Assembly: GCA_945957245.1 (NCBI GenBank)
Contig: CAMFLD010000019.1
Coordinates: 1 to 14,947, forward strand
Reading direction: 5' to 3'
Length of the DNA stretch: 14,947 bases
Source of the DNA: an uncultured Flavobacterium sp.
GTDB taxonomy: Bacteria > Bacteroidota > Bacteroidia > Flavobacteriales > Flavobacteriaceae
Both the position numbers and the translations under genes were made by a program. The notes under the pieces are model-generated. The model did no database searches, was not told where the DNA came from, and saw only the letters and a program-made list of their open reading frames with translations. Of the stretch, positions 13,601-14,947 are shown piece by piece; position 1 is the first letter of the stretch; the number at the start of each line of letters is the position of its first letter.

Positions 13601-14746
13601 ATGAGTAAAGTAACATTAAGAGAAAAAACATTGAATACTGGTAAAATAAGTCTTTATTTAGACTACTACCCTCCTATTATTAACCCTAAAAACGGAACAG
13701 AAACCCGTAGAGAATTTTTAAAATTATACCTGTTCGGCAATCCAAAAACAGCAGAAGAAAAAAAGCACAATAAAGAAAATCTTGACCTTGCAGAGATAAT
13801 TAAATCTAAAAGAAATGTTCAACTTAAAAACAAAGAATTTGGCTTTAAAGACAATGTAGTATTGAATGTAAATTTTATAACGCTATACAAAAGCGTTGTT
13901 GATGATTATTTTAATAGTGGTAGTGAATCCAATTACAACTCTTGGAAAGCTTCATTAAATCATTTGGAAAATTTTAGTGGTGGCACAATATTATCAAATA
14001 ATCTGACGCTCGATTATATTAAAAAATACAGAGCCTATCTTTTAAACGCAAAAAGTACAAGAAATTCAAAAATTGCCAAAGACCTCGCAAAAAATACTGC
14101 TTCTTCATACTTTAAAAATTTTATATCTGTCCTAAAGATTGCATATAAACAAAATTTGATTGAAAAGAATTTAGCCGAAGATGCTGAATACATTAAAGAA
14201 GAAGAAACACATCGGGAGTATTTAACCGAAGAAGAAATCTCTTTACTATGGAAAACTGAAATTAAAATCGAGAAAGTAAAATATATGGCAATATTTTCCG
14301 CTTTGAGTGGTTTGCGTTTTGTAGATATAAACAATCTTTGCTGGGAAAACATATTTAAAGACAAACATCAAGGATATTACATTTCATTAAGAGAGGAAAA
14401 GACAAAATCAATAAAAAATCATCCTATTTCGGATACTGCTTATAATATTTTAAAAACACAAGAAACAAATACAGGACTAATATTTGGAGGTATTCAATAT
14501 TCACAAATAACAAGACCTTTAAAAGAATGGATAACAAAGTCCGGTATTAAAAAGAAAATTTCATTTCATAATTTCCGACATAGCTACGCAACCTTACAAC
14601 TTGCAAATGGGACAGACATATATACCGTATCAAAATTATTAGGTCATAAAAACGTTTCTACAACACAGATTTATACCAAAGTAATGGACAAAAACAAAAT
14701 TGAAGCCGCAAATCGAATAAACATACAATTAGATGGAATATCTTAA
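13601..14746 (+). CDS. Tyrosine recombinase / site-specific integrase
   Basis: This enzyme catalyses strand exchange between the element and its chromosomal site through a covalent 3'-phosphotyrosine. The 381 residues comprise an arm-binding-type N-terminal domain (about 1-85, ISLYLDYYPP), a SAM-like core-binding domain (about 90-190), and the catalytic domain. The catalytic residues are Arg239 (SGLRFVD), a Lys in EEKTKS (267 or 269), His323 and Arg326 (HNFRH), His349 (LLGHK) and the nucleophile Tyr358 (TTQIYTK). All are present and the length is normal, so it should be active. It resembles integrases of Bacteroidota integrative elements and prophages. It follows the HTH gene by 6 nt and overlaps the start of the next frame by 14 nt. 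Coding sequence is noticeably AT-rich, consistent with acquisition. Confidence 0.93.
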   Translation: MSKVTLREKTLNTGKISLYLDYYPPIINPKNGTETRREFLKLYLFGNPKTAEEKKHNKENLDLAEIIKSKRNVQLKNKEFGFKDNVVLNVNFITLYKSVVDDYFNSGSESNYNSWKASLNHLENFSGGTILSNNLTLDYIKKYRAYLLNAKSTRNSKIAKDLAKNTASSYFKNFISVLKIAYKQNLIEKNLAEDAEYIKEEETHREYLTEEEISLLWKTEIKIEKVKYMAIFSALSGLRFVDINNLCWENIFKDKHQGYYISLREEKTKSIKNHPISDTAYNILKTQETNTGLIFGGIQYSQITRPLKEWITKSGIKKKISFHNFRHSYATLQLANGTDIYTVSKLLGHKNVSTTQIYTKVMDKNKIEAANRINIQLDGIS

Positions 14747-14918
14747 AAATCATCAAGAAATAACAAATACAGAATTAAAAAAAATACTCGACTATACTAT
14801 TACTTCTTTTAAATCGGACTATGAAGACGGAAGAACAGCACTTAAATCAATTGATGATACAAGAAGACGAATTTGGGATGAATTTATAGAAACCAGTTTC
14901 ATTTATAAGTACAAAGAC
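14733..14918 (+). CDS. Truncated unknown gene of the mobile element (5' part)
   Basis: The frame opens with ATG inside the last codons of the integrase gene (14-nt overlap) and gives 62 genuine residues (MEYLKNHQEITNTELKKIL to FIYKYKD). It is rich in Lys, Glu, Asp and Arg and looks mainly helical, with no motif I recognise. The apparent C-terminus LSLIHI and stop codon that follow are translated adapter sequence, not protein. The real gene continues beyond the assembled sequence. The overlap suggests translational coupling to the integrase. It may be a small element accessory protein or the start of a larger one. Confidence 0.5.
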
Positions 14919-14947
14919 CTGTCTCTTATACACATCTGACGCTGCCG
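14919..14947. other. Nextera/Tn5 sequencing adapter, not genomic
   Basis: CTGTCTCTTATACACATCT (14919-14937) is the reverse complement of the 19-bp Tn5 mosaic end. The next ten bases, GACGCTGCCG, are the start of the Nextera read adapter that follows it. The sequence is therefore a contig end with untrimmed library adapter. Confidence 0.97.

Noticed and set aside
14733..14939. Complete 68-residue protein ending in LSLIHI
   Set aside because: The last six residues and the stop codon come from Nextera adapter sequence, so the gene is annotated only to 14918 as truncated.
1..14947. CRISPR array, tRNA, rRNA or insertion sequence
   Set aside because: No regularly spaced long repeats, tRNA-like cloverleaf, rRNA segment or transposase gene was seen on either strand; the only mobile-element genes are the recombinase and HTH pair.

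Overview
The window looks like part of a Flavobacterium or close Flavobacteriaceae chromosome, with a mobile element starting near its right end. The evidence is the gliding-motility pair gldF/gldG, Bacteroidota-type -7 boxes (TAnnTTTG) upstream of most genes, AT-rich spacers, little Shine-Dalgarno signal, and the protein families present. The sequence stops inside the element, and its last 29 bases are Nextera (Tn5) adapter rather than genome.

Layout. Positions 1-3836, minus strand: phoH, then a secreted S9 prolyl-oligopeptidase-type peptidase, then the 5' part of purC, which runs off the left edge. The phoH terminator lies directly against the peptidase promoter. Positions 3960-5725, plus strand: a tight three-gene unit with 4-nt gaps, encoding a SAM hydroxide adenosyltransferase (DUF62), an unrecognised secreted protein and a small antibiotic-biosynthesis-monooxygenase-fold protein. 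Positions 5818-8225: gldF and gldG, overlapping by one base, the membrane and extracytoplasmic parts of the Gld ABC transporter. Positions 8347-9465: dnaN, the sliding clamp, with its own promoter, a leader hairpin and a terminator. Positions 9643-10332: a secreted protein that aligns closely with LipL32, the major surface lipoprotein of pathogenic Leptospira. It keeps all five calcium-ligand positions but has no lipobox. A bidirectional terminator separates it from a convergent two-domain universal stress protein (10377-11210). Positions 11377-12789: mnmE, the tRNA-modification GTPase, complete to its C-terminal FCIGK.

Immediately after mnmE the sequence becomes more AT-rich. A 244-bp spacer holds a terminator, tandem repeats and five CTTA boxes spaced exactly 10 bp apart. 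It is followed by a zinc-knuckle/double-HTH protein (excisionase-like), a tyrosine recombinase and the beginning of an unknown gene. The last 18 bp of mnmE resemble the attachment site used by SGI1-type islands in trmE/thdF, so an element integrated at the 3' end of mnmE is the simplest reading. The other junction is outside the window.

Most of the window is ordinary core genome. The best points for follow-up are the LipL32-family protein, the mnmE-adjacent element with its phased repeat array, and the atypical active site of the SAM hydroxide adenosyltransferase. The terminal adapter is an artefact that also corrupts the end of the last reading frame.
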